Source of the DNA: Gammaproteobacteria bacterium | GTDB taxonomy: Bacteria; Pseudomonadota; Gammaproteobacteria; Steroidobacterales; Foliamicaceae | Length of the DNA stretch: 64,000 bases | Direction of reading: 5' to 3' | NCBI GenBank assembly: GCA_011523505.1 | Contig: WTGP01000042.1 | Span: 61,087 to 125,086, forward strand | Part shown: one piece after another, positions 50,968 through 63,938 of the stretch | How positions within the stretch are numbered: the first letter of the stretch is position 1 | Layout of the letters: each line of letters starts with the position of its first letter | The notes under the pieces: model-generated | What the model saw: only the letters and a program-made list of their open reading frames with translations | Told to the model about the DNA's origin: nothing | The model's database searches: none | Translations under genes and position numbers: made by a program

Positions 50968-51813
50968 ATGTCGCGTATAGCCACTGGATTCCTGCCCTGC
51001 TTGATTTCGGCCGTGGCGATTGCGGCCCCCTCGATTCTCGCTGCTCAAGCCGACGAACCAGTCGTCGATCCGACTCCTGAAATCGCATCGGCTCCGGCAG
51101 AGGAGGAGCAAAGCGACGATTCCGAGCCTCTCGAAGAAATCGTGGTAGAGGGCGAGCGCCCCAGGCCCCGCCGGCCACGCGTTTCGCCCAACAGACCGTT
51201 CGTGGGATACGTGGAGAACCGCCCGGGCAGAAGGGTGATTGTCGGCGTCGCTTTACCGAGGATCATGGAATCACTGACGTCCCGTATAGAAGATTCGGCG
51301 TACAACGAATCTCCTCCTCTCGACATTGCGAATGAATTGCGGGAGGCATGTGCTTCGACAGGTTTTTCGGGAGAATCGGGCTTCCGGCCGCGCTATCGAC
51401 AAAACAGCTTGCTGTCGTGGGCAATGAGGGAACGGGTTCCGTGGCGTTACCGCGAAGAGGGTTCCCTGCATGCCTATGAGTGCCTTGGCGAGAGACGTGA
51501 GGCTGTTGCGGTAGGAATCGACGAGATGTGGGTGCAAAGTGTCGTCGAACGCTGGGAATTGAACGCTGACGAAGCGGACCGCTTACGTGCTCTTGAGCAT
51601 GAGGATATCGTCCTGATCCAGCAATTCTCGCAAATCGTAGAGCCGACGGACGGCACTCCCGGTGAGTGGGTAAGAACGCCGCTGCCCGATTTGCAAAACA
51701 AATCGTTGCTCGATGCACTGCTCCACGAGGACGCCGACGAGCCTGCCACGAAGGAGGCGTTTGAGCTGGTTCGCGAAGTTGTAGCCTTCGTCAAGGAACA
51801 GCAAAGCAAGTAA
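50968..51813 (+). CDS. Secreted protein of unknown function with an EEIVVEG motif
   Basis: 281 residues; I do not recognise a family. An N-terminal signal peptide ends near ILAAQA-DEP. An acidic, proline-rich stretch (DPTPEIASAPAEEEQSDDSEP) leads to LEEIVVEGERPRPRRP, resembling the EEIVVTG motif found just after the signal peptide of many TonB-dependent receptors. The rest is soluble and helical, with a conserved-looking pair of cysteines (REACASTGFSG and AYECLGERR). There is no barrel. Base composition in the second half is less GC-rich than in neighbours. It starts 14 bp after pnp, so it may be at the end of that transcript, and converges on the TPR gene. Confidence 0.7.
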   Translation: MSRIATGFLPCLISAVAIAAPSILAAQADEPVVDPTPEIASAPAEEEQSDDSEPLEEIVVEGERPRPRRPRVSPNRPFVGYVENRPGRRVIVGVALPRIMESLTSRIEDSAYNESPPLDIANELREACASTGFSGESGFRPRYRQNSLLSWAMRERVPWRYREEGSLHAYECLGERREAVAVGIDEMWVQSVVERWELNADEADRLRALEHEDIVLIQQFSQIVEPTDGTPGEWVRTPLPDLQNKSLLDALLHEDADEPATKEAFELVREVVAFVKEQQSK

Positions 51814-51835
51814 ACGGAAGGGCGTAGTTGACGTT

Positions 51836-51865
51836 ATCCTGAATCGTGTCTGTTGCGTTCAGGAT
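51836..51865. terminator. Hairpin between convergent genes, probable terminator
   Basis: ATCCTGAA (51836-51843) pairs perfectly with TTCAGGAT (51858-51865) around a 14-base loop, in the 58-bp gap between convergent genes. On the plus strand CTGTTTCT follows. The T-run is weak, so termination is inferred from position and symmetry. Confidence 0.4.
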
Positions 51866-51871
51866 CTGTTT

Positions 51872-53470
51872 CTAAAACCGCGATGCGTTGATCCAGGTGT
51901 CGGAGCGGGCCCAGGCGCGCTCGAAATCCCGCTGAACGGCAGGGTCCGGTTTGCCCTGCGCGGCGAGCGCTTCGCTCAGGCCGAACAGCGACCAGCCGTT
52001 GTGGGGATGGTCCGCCAGATCGTCGCGGTACACGCGTACCGCATCGGCATGGCGGCCAACCTCGTGCAGCGCCGCGCCCAGCCAGTGACGCGCAGCGAAC
52101 GGCAGCGGTTCCGGCTCGTTGAAGTCGAGCTTGCCTTCGTGCTCGGCGGCGCGCTCGAATGCCTCGATGGCCGCTTCCAGGTTGCCGTCGTTGCGATTGA
52201 CCTCGCCGGCCAGGATTTCCGCAAGCACGCCAAGCAGCACCGACGCAGGTTCGCGGCCGGCCCTGGCGTTGGTGGTTTCGGCAAGCTCCCTCAGCCGCGC
52301 GAGGTGCTCGCGCCCGGTATCCGGCTCGCCGAGCCTGACGCTGGCGTACCCCTGCGCGAAGTCCCACACGCCGGCGGCATAGTCGCGCCGTGGACGGTCG
52401 CCCGCTTCGGCGATCTCGTCGAAGCGGCCGAACCGCACGAGCGTCAGGAGTTGCAGGGTCTTGCGGCGGGTCAGCTTTGCGTAGTCCTGCGCGGCGCGCA
52501 GCGCGAGCGCGCCCTGACCGTCGTAAGAGGCCGCGAATGACAGCATGTGCAGATTGTGCGTGGGGTAGGTCGATACACCAAGGGACGCCTTCGCCTTGAG
52601 GTCCGTGTGCCAGGCCTGGATGCTGGCGCGAACGGCGTCGCCCCAGCGTCCCACCAGGCTGAAGGTGTGCGACGGCATGTGGTTGATGTGGCTGGCTCCG
52701 GGAATCGAATTGCCGAGGTACTCGGCGCAGGGCTCCGCAAGTTCCGGACGTGCCGTCGATTCGGTGGCGTGAATGTAGAGGTGGCAGGCGCCCGGATGGC
52801 GGATGTCGCGCGCCAGCACGCTTTCGAGCACGGCGTGAAGCCGCGTCACATTCGGATCCTCTAGATCGCGGTAGCCGAACCTGGGCTCGAGCAGAAACAG
52901 CGCCTCGGCGTACAGCGTAGCCGCATCCAGATCGTCCGGATACTGCTCGGTCAGGGCCCGCGCCGCATCGGCGTAGGCCCGATCCTGGACACGGCGGGTC
53001 TCGTAATCGTAATCCTCCACATAGCGGACCGAAAGCGCATCGATATAGGCCTGCTCGCGCGGGCCGGCATTGCCGCGCAGCTCGCGAGCCTTGCCGATTG
53101 CCGCATACGCATACGGCGCTTCGCGCTCCCGCATGTGAACGTTCAGATACGAACCCCAGGCCCATGCTTCGCCCCAATAGCAGATGGCGCACTCGGGGTC
53201 GGCTTTCTGCGCTTCGCGAAACGAGCGCACGGCTGCGTACTTGGCAAATCCGTACATGAACTGAAAGCCCTGGTCAAAGAAGGCCTGGGCCTGCGGACTG
53301 TCCGACGATATCCTGTGCGAAAAGGGGCCGAGCGCCTCGGGCATGTACGGGAACGGCTCCGCAAGCATTGCGTCCAGCCCGCCGGCCGAACGCTGTTGCG
53401 CCGATGCCGCCAGGGACACGAGCAGCAACAGCGCGGCCGCCGGCGCGGCCCGGCTTCGCCATTTCGCCAA
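51872..53470 (-). CDS. Secreted TPR-repeat protein
   Basis: 532 residues with a signal peptide (AALLLLVSLAASAQQ). Several helix-pair repeats follow, such as ASVLLGVLAEILAGEVNRNDGNLEAAIEAFERAAEHEG and ARHWLGAALHEVGRHADAVRVYRDDLADHPHNGWSLFGLSEALAAQG. Between the repeats are unusual conserved histidine/cysteine motifs: ADPECAICYWGEAWAWG, HPGACHLYIHATE and SHINHMPSHTF. Proteins with this mix occur widely in Proteobacteria without a known function; the His/Cys motifs suggest a metal or catalytic site rather than a pure scaffold, which is inference. It is downstream of dksA on the same strand (57-bp gap). Confidence 0.8.
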   Translation of the reverse strand: MAKWRSRAAPAAALLLLVSLAASAQQRSAGGLDAMLAEPFPYMPEALGPFSHRISSDSPQAQAFFDQGFQFMYGFAKYAAVRSFREAQKADPECAICYWGEAWAWGSYLNVHMREREAPYAYAAIGKARELRGNAGPREQAYIDALSVRYVEDYDYETRRVQDRAYADAARALTEQYPDDLDAATLYAEALFLLEPRFGYRDLEDPNVTRLHAVLESVLARDIRHPGACHLYIHATESTARPELAEPCAEYLGNSIPGASHINHMPSHTFSLVGRWGDAVRASIQAWHTDLKAKASLGVSTYPTHNLHMLSFAASYDGQGALALRAAQDYAKLTRRKTLQLLTLVRFGRFDEIAEAGDRPRRDYAAGVWDFAQGYASVRLGEPDTGREHLARLRELAETTNARAGREPASVLLGVLAEILAGEVNRNDGNLEAAIEAFERAAEHEGKLDFNEPEPLPFAARHWLGAALHEVGRHADAVRVYRDDLADHPHNGWSLFGLSEALAAQGKPDPAVQRDFERAWARSDTWINASRF

Positions 53471-53527
53471 TTTCCTGATCGATGCCCCCGGAGTGCGTTG
53501 CGCCGCGCTAAAGCCTGATTCGCGGGA

Positions 53528-53962
53528 TCACCGGGTAGTCCGGTCGCGGTACTGTCGCTCGGCCATTTCGCGGTGCTGCTGGGCCTCCACCGACAGCGTC
53601 GCCACCGGGCGGGCCTGCAGCCGCTCCAGGCCGATTTCCTCGCCGGTTTCCTCGCAATAGCCGTAGCTGCCGTCATTGATCCGCTCCAGCGCGGCATTGA
53701 TTTTCTTGAGCAGCTTGCGCTCCCGGTCGCGCGTCCTCAGCTCCAGGCCGAATTCCGATTCCTGGGTCGCACGGTCGCTGGGGTCGGGGAAATTGCTGGC
53801 ATCGTCGCGCATGTGATGCACCGTGCGCTCCACCTCGCCCATCAATTCCGCCTTCCAGGAGAGCAGTATCTTGCGGAAATGCTCCAACTGGGCGTCATTC
53901 ATGTACTTCTCACCCTTCTTCGGGCGATAGGGAGCAATGCCGTGTATGAGTTGGTCTTTCAT
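53528..53962 (-). CDS. dksA: RNA polymerase-binding transcription factor DksA (cysteine-poor zinc-finger region)
   Basis: 144 residues. DksA enters the RNA polymerase secondary channel and works with ppGpp in the stringent response. The coiled-coil core is clear (YMNDAQLEHFRKILLSWKAELMGEVERTVHHMRDDASNFPDPSDRATQESEFGLELRTRDRERKLLKKINAALERI), including the tip Asp-x-x-Asp-x-Ala type motif. The four-Cys zinc finger of E. coli DksA is reduced to one Cys: GYCEETGEEIGLERLQARPVATLSVEAQQHREM. Zn-independent variants like this are known in several proteobacterial lineages. The ATG at 53962 is used. queF lies upstream, the TPR gene downstream. Confidence 0.93.
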   Translation of the reverse strand: MKDQLIHGIAPYRPKKGEKYMNDAQLEHFRKILLSWKAELMGEVERTVHHMRDDASNFPDPSDRATQESEFGLELRTRDRERKLLKKINAALERINDGSYGYCEETGEEIGLERLQARPVATLSVEAQQHREMAERQYRDRTTR

Positions 53963-53990
53963 GGTCTTGCAAGCGCGCGGCATTATAGCG

Positions 53991-54386
53991 TTATGCGGTC
54001 TCTTCGGCGCGGTTTTCTTCCACCGGCGAATCGGGGTCCCAGCCCGGCGAGCGGTGCTCCGCCGTGACCGTGGTGTAGAGTCCGCCCCGGACATTGAAGC
54101 GGGCGCTGAGATGCATGTAGCGCGGGCGGGTGAGCGACACCAGTTCATCGAGGATCTCGTTGGTGACCGCCTCGTGAAACGCGCCGCGGTCGCGGAAGGA
54201 GTTCAGATACAGCTTCAGCGACTTGAGTTCCACGCAAACGGCGTCCGGCACGTAGTCGATCACAAGCTCCGCGAAGTCCGGCTGGCCGGTCTTGGGGCAC
54301 AGGCAGGTGAACTCGGGCGCACGCACCCTGATGGTATAATTGCGGCCCGTGCGCGGGTTCGGGAAAGTCTCCAGGATGGGGTTCAT
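53991..54386 (-). CDS. queF: NADPH-dependent 7-cyano-7-deazaguanine reductase
   Basis: 131 residues, the short (unimodular) QueF type with the tunnelling fold. It reduces preQ0 to preQ1 in queuosine synthesis. The catalytic Cys sits in [23 protein letters not shown]; the QueF motif is [20 protein letters not shown], followed by [19 protein letters not shown]. Enteric QueF is the long two-domain form, so this is the simpler type. It is divergent from smc with 47 bp between. Confidence 0.95.
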   Translation of the reverse strand: MNPILETFPNPRTGRNYTIRVRAPEFTCLCPKTGQPDFAELVIDYVPDAVCVELKSLKLYLNSFRDRGAFHEAVTNEILDELVSLTRPRYMHLSARFNVRGGLYTTVTAEHRSPGWDPDSPVEENRAEETA

Positions 54387-54433
54387 GGCAGGGCAATTTA
54401 CACCACCAGCCCCGCCCTTGAGAACCGCAGTCG

Positions 54434-59489
<5,056 letters not shown>

Positions 59490-59643
59490 CGGCGCTCACG
59501 ATCCTGATTTGCGAATCGTTAATAACAGAATCCGTTATTTAACTTTCAGCCCTGGATTTTAATAAGAGGGGCGCGTTGCGGTCGGACAGGCAAGCTGTCA
59601 CACTTGCGGCAGGAAACCAGAGAACCCCACAGGGGCGTTTGAG
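59490..59643 (+). promoter_or_regulatory. AT-rich leader/promoter region of pdxJ-acpS
   Basis: A 154-bp gap, unusually AT-rich for this window. It includes an imperfect palindrome TTAATAAC-agaatcc-GTTATTTAA (59519-59542) and a -10-like TTTAAT at 59558-59563 with TTATTT 17 bp upstream. The palindrome overlaps the proposed -35, so a repressor site is possible. A small CCCC-ACA-GGGG hairpin lies just before the start codon (59625-59635). Confidence 0.45.
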
Positions 59644-60372
59644 GTGACGATTCTTCTTGGAGTGAATGTCGATCACGTGGCTACCTTGCGCCAGGCGCGG
59701 GGAACCGCGTACCCCGATCCGGTGGAGGCCGCGCGGCAGGCGCTGGATTCGGGCGCCGACTACATTACCGTGCATTTGCGCGAGGACCGGCGCCACATCC
59801 AGGACCGCGATGTTGCGCGCCTGATCGGGATGCCGGACGTGCGGGTGAACCTGGAGATGGCCGCCACGGAGGAAATGCTAGCGCTCGCCGAGCGATGGCG
59901 TCCCGAGGATTGCTGCCTGGTGCCCGAGCGGCGCCAGGAACTCACGACCGAGGGCGGACTGGACGTTCGCGCGCAGGCCGACGCGCTTGCCGGGGCCTGT
60001 GCGCGCCTGGCGGACGCCGGCGTGCGTGTATCGCTGTTCGTCGATCCGGACGAGGCGCAGTTGCGCGCCGCGGCTGAAGCCGGAGCGCCGGTGGTCGAGT
60101 TGCACACGGGCGTGTATGCGGAGGCCCCCGACGCGGCTGCCCTGGCGGAGGAACTGGCGCGCGTCCGCGGCGCCGCAGCGGTCGCGGCCGGGCTGGGGCT
60201 GGTGGTTAACGCCGGGCACGGCCTTCATTACGAAAACACGGCGGCGGTGGCGGCGATCGGGGAGATTGCCGAACTCAATATCGGTCATGCTATCGTTGCC
60301 CAGGCGATATTTGATGGTTTCCCCGGGGCCGTAAGGCGAATGAAGGACCTTATGGAAGCGGCCCGCGGGTAG
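59644..60372 (+). CDS. pdxJ: Pyridoxine 5'-phosphate synthase
   Basis: 242 residues. PdxJ condenses 1-deoxyxylulose-5-phosphate with 3-amino-2-oxopropyl phosphate to form pyridoxine 5'-phosphate in a TIM barrel. Motifs: [69 protein letters not shown], and [37 protein letters not shown]. The start is GTG at 59644. acpS follows after 23 bp, as in E. coli. Confidence 0.96.
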   Translation: MTILLGVNVDHVATLRQARGTAYPDPVEAARQALDSGADYITVHLREDRRHIQDRDVARLIGMPDVRVNLEMAATEEMLALAERWRPEDCCLVPERRQELTTEGGLDVRAQADALAGACARLADAGVRVSLFVDPDEAQLRAAAEAGAPVVELHTGVYAEAPDAAALAEELARVRGAAAVAAGLGLVVNAGHGLHYENTAAVAAIGEIAELNIGHAIVAQAIFDGFPGAVRRMKDLMEAARG

Positions 60373-60395
60373 GAGCAGGCAAGGGGACGGCGACG

Positions 60396-60785
60396 ATGAT
60401 TTACGGAATCGGGACGGACCTGCTGCGGATCGATCGCGTCGAGCGCGTATACAGGCGGTTCGGCGACCGGTTCGTCCGCCGCGTATTGATGGATTCAGAA
60501 CAGCGCGAATTCGCCGCCGCAAAGAGGCCTGCGCGTTTTCTGGCCATGCGGTTCGCCGCCAAGGAGGCGATCGTAAAGGCGCTGGGCACGGGGTTTCGTC
60601 ACGGAATGTGGGTCCGCGACTCCGGAGTGCGGCATGACCGCAGGGGCCGCCCGGAGATCATTTTTTCACCTCGCGGCAAGGCTGCGTGCGCCGCCGCCGG
60701 GGTCAGCGGCGGTTACCTGAGTTTGACTGACGAAGCCGGCCTGGTTGTGGCGACGGCGATACTGGTATCGGGGGACGGCGGATGA
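60396..60785 (+). CDS. acpS: Holo-[acyl-carrier-protein] synthase
   Basis: 129 residues. AcpS attaches 4'-phosphopantetheine from CoA to acyl carrier protein. The Mg-binding Asp in MIYGIGTDLLRIDRVERV and Glu in RFLAMRFAAKEAIVKALGTGF are conserved, as is YLSLTDEAGLVVA near the C-terminus, where SISHD/SLTDE patterns occur. The ATG at 60396 is used; the end overlaps the exonuclease gene by four bases. Confidence 0.95.
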   Translation: MIYGIGTDLLRIDRVERVYRRFGDRFVRRVLMDSEQREFAAAKRPARFLAMRFAAKEAIVKALGTGFRHGMWVRDSGVRHDRRGRPEIIFSPRGKAACAAAGVSGGYLSLTDEAGLVVATAILVSGDGG

Positions 60786-61681
60786 GTGCGAAACTGGTTC
60801 TTGATATTGAAACGGTCCCCGATGCCGAAATGGGGCGGGGGCTGTACGGACTGGACGGCCTGGACGAGGGTGAGGTGATGCGCGCCATGCTGCATCACTA
60901 TCAGCAGCGCACAGGCCTGGAGTTCCTTCCTCCGATTCAGCACAAGGTGGTGGCGATCGGTGTCGTGCTTCGCAACGACGAGGGGGTGCGGCCGCTGGTG
61001 CTCGGGGAGGAGGACGCCAAGGAATCCGAACTGATCATGCGTTTTTTCCGCGGTCTCGGGCACTACGTTCCGGACCTGGTCACCTGGAACGGGGCCGCTT
61101 TCGACCTGCCGGTGCTGAACTTCCGCGCCCTGCGCCACGAGATCCAGGCCAAGAACTACTGGGAAACGGGAGTGAACGACCGGGCCTTCCGCTTCAACAA
61201 CTACCTGTCGCGTTTCCACTGGCGGCATACCGACCTGATGGATGCGCTGTCCGGCTTTCAGGGCCGCGGGCGGCCCAGCCTGCGCGAGGCCTGCGCGCTG
61301 CTCGGCCTGCCCGGCAAGAACCTGATGGAAGGATCAAGCGTCATGGACGCCTACCTCGAAGGCAGGATCGGCGACATCCGTCGCTATTGCCTCGAGGACG
61401 CGTTGAACACCTACCTCGTGTCCATTCACTTCGACTACCTGCGGGGGAACCTGACTCAGGACAGCCTGGACGACGAGTACGGGCTGCTGATCGATGTGCT
61501 CAAGTCGAGCGGCGAACAGCACCTGGCGGAGTTTGCCCGCAAGCTGGAGGCCGAGCCCGAGGATCAGAAGGAAGACGCCGGCGCGGAATCCGCCGGGGAC
61601 GCGGGCTCGGATGAGGATCAGCCCGCCGCGGACCCGCAGCCGGGAGAAGCCGCCGGGGAAGAACCGGCGACCGTTCACTAG
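60782..61681 (+). CDS. Predicted 3'-5' exonuclease (PolB-like, DEDDy)
   Basis: 299 residues. This matches the PolB-like predicted exonuclease family. Exo I is LVLDIETVPD, exo II is LVTWNGAAFDLPVLNFRAL, and exo III is RRYCLEDALNTY, the Tyr form of the DEDD superfamily. In between, HRTDLMDALSGF-like (RHTDLMDALSGF) and RPSLREACALLGLPGK also fit. The last 50 residues are an acidic, low-complexity tail. Members are thought to act in DNA repair, but that is not established. It is translationally coupled to acpS (ATGA overlap). Confidence 0.85.
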   Translation: MSAKLVLDIETVPDAEMGRGLYGLDGLDEGEVMRAMLHHYQQRTGLEFLPPIQHKVVAIGVVLRNDEGVRPLVLGEEDAKESELIMRFFRGLGHYVPDLVTWNGAAFDLPVLNFRALRHEIQAKNYWETGVNDRAFRFNNYLSRFHWRHTDLMDALSGFQGRGRPSLREACALLGLPGKNLMEGSSVMDAYLEGRIGDIRRYCLEDALNTYLVSIHFDYLRGNLTQDSLDDEYGLLIDVLKSSGEQHLAEFARKLEAEPEDQKEDAGAESAGDAGSDEDQPAADPQPGEAAGEEPATVH

Positions 61682-61693
61682 CTAACACGAACG

Positions 61694-62176
61694 ATGGCGG
61701 CTGAAGTCCTCATCGGGATATCGCGGCAAACCCTGCAGCTCCGTGAGGGCGGCAAGGTAGTCGGCCGATGGCCCGTATCCACGTCCCGTTACGGTCCCGG
61801 CGAGCTGACCGACAGCATGGGAACGCCCCGCGGCCGGCATCGCATCCGTGCCTGCATCGGAGGAGGGCAGCCGCCGGGCGCGGTATTCGTGGGGCGTCGC
61901 GCAACGGGCGAGATCTACTCCGAGGAACTGGCCAGGCAATACCCCGGGAGGGACTGGGTACTCAGCCGAATCCTCTGGCTGTGCGGCGAACAGCCCGGGT
62001 ATAACCGGCACGGCCGCGTGGACAGCATGCGCCGCTACATCTACATTCACGGCACGCCCGATTCGGAACCCATGGGCGTGCCGCGCTCGCACGGCTGCGT
62101 GCGGATGCGCAATGCCGACGTAATCGCGCTGTTCGATCGCGTCGGCCCCGGTTGCCGCGTCGACATCCAGCCGTAG
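61694..62176 (+). CDS. YkuD-domain L,D-transpeptidase/L,D-carboxypeptidase without signal peptide
   Basis: 160 residues, essentially one YkuD domain. The catalytic motif is complete: His119 (YIYIHGTPD) and SHGCVRMRNAD with His133 and Cys135. There is no signal peptide, TM segment or LysM, and the protein begins directly with the first strand (MAAEVLIGISRQTLQLREGGKVVGRWPVSTSRYG). Cell-wall L,D-transpeptidases are exported, so a cytoplasmic role is inferred. YkuD-type cytoplasmic L,D-carboxypeptidases (LdcV) act in peptidoglycan recycling, and nagZ, the recycling hexosaminidase, starts 19 bp downstream. That makes recycling the best guess. Confidence 0.82.
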   Translation: MAAEVLIGISRQTLQLREGGKVVGRWPVSTSRYGPGELTDSMGTPRGRHRIRACIGGGQPPGAVFVGRRATGEIYSEELARQYPGRDWVLSRILWLCGEQPGYNRHGRVDSMRRYIYIHGTPDSEPMGVPRSHGCVRMRNADVIALFDRVGPGCRVDIQP

Positions 62177-62195
62177 TGCACTGGGGGAGCGGCAG

Positions 62196-63134
62196 TTGGG
62201 TCCGCTGATGATCGATCTCGAGGGCCTGGCCCTTCAAGCGGCGGAGGCGGACCTGCTGCGCCACGAAGCGGTAGGCGGCGTCATCCTGTTCAGCCGCAAT
62301 TACCGGCGTCCGGACCAGGTGCGCAGCCTGGTTGCCGCCATACGGTCCGCCGCCGCGCGTCCCGTACTTGTCGCCATCGACCAGGAGGGCGGCCGGGTCC
62401 AGCGCATGCGATCGGGTTTCTCGGCCCTGCCGCCGGCCCGCGTTCTCGGCCAGGTCCACGATTCCGATCCCGGCCGGGCCATGGAGCTGGCGCGCGCCCG
62501 CGGCCGCCTGCTGGCGCTGGAACTGGATGCGGTCGGCATCGATTTCAGCTTTACGCCGGTTGTGGACGTGGACCATGGCAGGAGCGACGTGATCGGCGAC
62601 CGCGCCCTGCACGGCGATCCCGAAGTCGTGTCGATTCTCGGCGCGGCCTTCGTTCAGGGCGCCGCCTCCGGCGGCATGGCCTGCGTGGCCAAGCACTTTC
62701 CGGGTCATGGCTGGGTAGCGGCCGATTCCCACGTCGAGATGCCGGTGGACGAGCGGGACTACTCCGCATTGCTTGCCGATCTCGTGCCCTTCGAGCGGCT
62801 GTTCGCGGCCGGCGCGGGGGCGGTCATGACCGCGCATGTGCAGTATCCCGCGGTGGACGATCCCACGCCCTGCTATTCGCGCCGGTGGATGAGCGACGAG
62901 CTGCGCGGGCGCATGGGTTTCTCCGGGGCGATCTTTGCCGACGATCTTTCGATGCACGGAGCGGGTCAGGCCGGCGATCTCGGACAGCGCGTGGAGGCCG
63001 CCCTGGAGGCCGGATGCGACATGCTGCCGATCTGCAACGACCCCGAGGGCGTGCGTGAACTTATCCGGGACTGGCGCTACGACGTCATGCCAGGTTCCGC
63101 CGCGCGTCTGGCTCGCCTGCGTCGCGCCGCTTGA
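62196..63134 (+). CDS. nagZ: Beta-N-acetylglucosaminidase (peptidoglycan recycling)
   Basis: 312 residues, glycoside hydrolase family 3. NagZ removes GlcNAc from anhydro-muropeptides in the cytoplasm. MGPLMIDLEG matches the E. coli start MGPVMLDVEG, which fixes the TTG at 62196 as the start. Other blocks: VGGVILFSRNYRRPDQVRSL, VAIDQEGGRVQRMRSGF, CVAKHFPGHGWVAADSHVEMPVDERD (the catalytic His loop), and GAIFADDLSMHGA with the nucleophile Asp. The domain is single, as in other Gram-negative NagZ. Confidence 0.96.
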   Translation: MGPLMIDLEGLALQAAEADLLRHEAVGGVILFSRNYRRPDQVRSLVAAIRSAAARPVLVAIDQEGGRVQRMRSGFSALPPARVLGQVHDSDPGRAMELARARGRLLALELDAVGIDFSFTPVVDVDHGRSDVIGDRALHGDPEVVSILGAAFVQGAASGGMACVAKHFPGHGWVAADSHVEMPVDERDYSALLADLVPFERLFAAGAGAVMTAHVQYPAVDDPTPCYSRRWMSDELRGRMGFSGAIFADDLSMHGAGQAGDLGQRVEAALEAGCDMLPICNDPEGVRELIRDWRYDVMPGSAARLARLRRAA

Positions 63135-63158
63135 TGCCCCTTCCCTGCCGGGAGACGC

Positions 63159-63926
63159 ATGGCGATTGAAGGGTTGGCGCTGATTTCGGGGGCTCCGCCG
63201 GAGCGGCTGGGCATGGGTCCGCCGTCCGGCACGGCGCCGGAAGGAAATCAACCCTACGGCCCGCCTTCGGCGCCGGTGGAGACACGGCGGCTCGATCGGG
63301 TGACGGTTCTCTACCTGAACAGGCACGGCGGCGACTACGCGATCGCGCCTCATCGGATCAACTATCGCGCCAACCTCCAGGCCCTGGCCGAGGCAGGCGC
63401 CAGGCGCATTCTGGGCGTTCATTCGGTGGGCGGTATCGCCGCGGACGCCGTCCCCGGCGCCGTCGTCATTCCGCATGACCTGATCGACTACACCCACTCG
63501 CGCGAAACCAGCTTCGCGCACGACGGCGCGGGCAAGAGCGCGTTCGTCGAGTTCGCGAACCCTTTCGACGCGGAGATGCGCAGGGGCCTGGTCGCGGCCG
63601 CTGAAGGCACGGATTGCCTTGTGCGCGGCGTCTACGGCGTAATGCAGGGCCCGCGGCTGGAAACCGCCGCGGAAATCGACCGGCTGGAGCAGGACGGATG
63701 CACGCTGGTGGGTATGACCCTGATGCCGGAGGCGGTGCTGGCGCGCGAACTGGGCATTCCCTACGTTTCCCTGTCACTGGTCACCAACTATGCCGCCGGC
63801 CGGAACAGGGAGGGTGAAACGAGGGGCATCATCGAGCAGCATGCCGTCTGGCTGGATACGGGGCTCATGCGCGCCCGGGAATTGCTGGTCCGCTGGCTCG
63901 CCTCCCCCATCGCGCACCCTCGGTAG
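63159..63926 (+). CDS. S-methyl-5'-thioinosine/thioadenosine phosphorylase family protein
   Basis: 255 residues of the MTAP/PNP family. Visible are VTVLYLNRHGGDYAIAPHRINYRANLQALAEAGARRILGVHSVGG (phosphate and base-site residues), VIPHDLIDYTHSRETSF, GVYGVMQGPRLETAAEI and VGMTLMPEAVLARELGIPYVSLSLVTNYAAG. Its place next to nagZ matches Pseudomonas, where the gene encodes a methylthioinosine phosphorylase; substrate choice (MTI or MTA) is not decided by what I can see. It would salvage the by-product of polyamine synthesis, linking to metK at the other end of the window. It starts 24 bp after nagZ. Confidence 0.88.
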   Translation: MAIEGLALISGAPPERLGMGPPSGTAPEGNQPYGPPSAPVETRRLDRVTVLYLNRHGGDYAIAPHRINYRANLQALAEAGARRILGVHSVGGIAADAVPGAVVIPHDLIDYTHSRETSFAHDGAGKSAFVEFANPFDAEMRRGLVAAAEGTDCLVRGVYGVMQGPRLETAAEIDRLEQDGCTLVGMTLMPEAVLARELGIPYVSLSLVTNYAAGRNREGETRGIIEQHAVWLDTGLMRARELLVRWLASPIAHPR

Positions 63927-63938
63927 CGCGTTTGTGTG

